Assembly (NCBI GenBank): GCA_900708905.1 | Contig: CAADRB010000013.1 | Coordinates: 1,121,331 to 1,185,330, forward strand | Source: Hymenolepis diminuta | Taxonomy: Eukaryota; Platyhelminthes; Cestoda; Cyclophyllidea; Hymenolepididae | DNA length: 64,000 bases | Direction: 5' to 3' | Shown here: in pieces, positions 63,001 through 64,000 of the stretch | Layout of the letters: every line of letters starts with the position of its first letter | Position numbering within the stretch: position 1 is the stretch's first letter | Notes under the pieces: generated by a model | Seen by the model: the letters and a program-made list of their open reading frames with translations, nothing else | The model's database searches: none | What the model was told of the DNA's origin: nothing | Translations under genes and position numbers: made by a program

Positions 63001-64000
63001 TTTTCTATGTACATTATCTGATTAAAATGATGACGGTGTTTGGTATCGACAGAAGATAAAAGAAAATTTTAAAATTGTTTTATTTAATTCGATCTCTTAC
63101 AAAATACTGGTAATGTCCGGCAGTAGTTTATAGTTTTTAGTAAATATTTAACAAAATAGGCTCTTCGCTAGGACGAAAGACAAGAAATAGTAACGTAGGA
63201 ATCAAGTTATGAAAAACTTGGTTTCAGATGTCAGTCAATTAACAAGACGCAGGAAACTCCCACATGTACATTAGTGTAGCTTAAACTATTCAAGTAAGTT
63301 TGATTCTTCTACGTTGATTTTGTTTTAATCCAATGAACGCGCAAAATGATTCAGAAGTGACCATGAAAATTTATTAAATTATGCTTAATGATGCTGTGTC
63401 ATCATATCAAAACAAGGTGATAATGTTAATTGAATTATTATAAAAAAATATAAATCAGAAGAGCAAAATATCAAACGAGAATATGGTTAAAATTATTACA
63501 AATTTACTATAAAACTGCTTAAATAAAGAAAATTATTGATTGTATGAGGAACTGGCTTAAATGATTGAGAATAATTAGCAAATCATTTTTATTAACTTCC
63601 ATTTTAGCTGTTGAAAAATTATTGATATACCCACTGAGCCAAGCTAAATGAAAAAAATTTAAAAATGGTTCTTTTGTTATTTGAAAAAGATTTTTTATTT
63701 GTTCCATTTATTTTCTCAATCTCCAAAGTTTGGTTTTTCCTTATTCAATCTTTAGCAATAATGCTTATTTCTTAACTAAAATTAGAAATCCATTTCAAAC
63801 GGCATCATTAAACAACGCTAAAATTTGAACAAAGTAAAAACCAACTGTAATTGGATACAACGCTCGGTAATCGACCTGTGGTATGTGTGAAATTTGATCA
63901 GAGGATTATTGCCTTCAAGATATCGAATCATATTTTTCCTGTCCTGTTCCTGTTTTCTTGCCCGCTTCTTTATCATTATTTGAATGTTTTTTCTCAACAT
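57010..64000. other. Right-hand tract, no gene recognised
   Basis: About 7 kb with only short, motif-free open frames (for example 58170-58367, 59875-60218, 61447-61647, 62585-62770). It contains one TA microsatellite (60806-60824). No splice-bounded coding stretch could be supported. Confidence 0.55.
60806..60824. repeat. TA microsatellite
   Basis: Nineteen bases of uninterrupted alternating T and A; low-complexity and likely length-variable. Confidence 0.9.

Noticed and set aside
1..64000. tRNA genes, rRNA genes, CRISPR arrays, telomeric repeats
   Set aside because: No conserved tRNA B-box sequence in a foldable context, no rRNA core words, no spaced direct-repeat array and no long telomeric tract were seen.

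Overview
This is a 64 kb piece of a strongly AT-rich animal nuclear genome. Coding sequence is sparse, split into exons with GT-AG introns, and set in long non-coding tracts. No bacterial-style operon, rRNA, tRNA, CRISPR array or replication origin was seen. Two introns of only 40 and 42 nt, next to introns of several kilobases, fit a compact-spliceosome invertebrate such as a flatworm, but this is an inference; there is no marker gene that fixes the phylum. A run of 50 N (32301-32350) marks an assembly gap.

Two genes can be reconstructed with confidence. (1) A complete four-exon plus-strand gene at 5902-7310 encodes a 299-residue protein made almost entirely of about nine ankyrin repeats, with an AATAAA signal 17 nt after its stop. 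(2) A minus-strand multi-exon gene covers at least 52634 down to about 39476. Six exons encode three consecutive extracellular CUB domains, about 571 residues. All splice phases agree, and every CUB module is split by a phase-2 intron at the codon just before its third cysteine and bounded by phase-1 introns. The 5' end (signal peptide) and a possible 3' membrane anchor were not found with confidence. The architecture recalls receptor-auxiliary CUB proteins such as SOL-1 or NETO, but that assignment is only a suggestion.

Layout: 1-5.9 kb, nothing recognised; 5.9-7.3 kb, ankyrin gene; 7.3-39.4 kb, mostly non-coding, with a dispersed repeat in two copies (about 11.8-12.3 and 19.2-19.6 kb), some exon-like open frames (14.9, 20.6, 25.0-25.5, 31.3 kb) and a GC-richer block around the gap that looks like a retroelement end; 39.4-52.6 kb, CUB gene with introns up to 6.2 kb that carry further repeat or decayed sequence; 52.6-64 kb, possible 5' exons of the CUB gene, one small open frame with a TATA-like box (56.7-57.0 kb), otherwise nothing recognised. 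The two main genes have no visible functional link.
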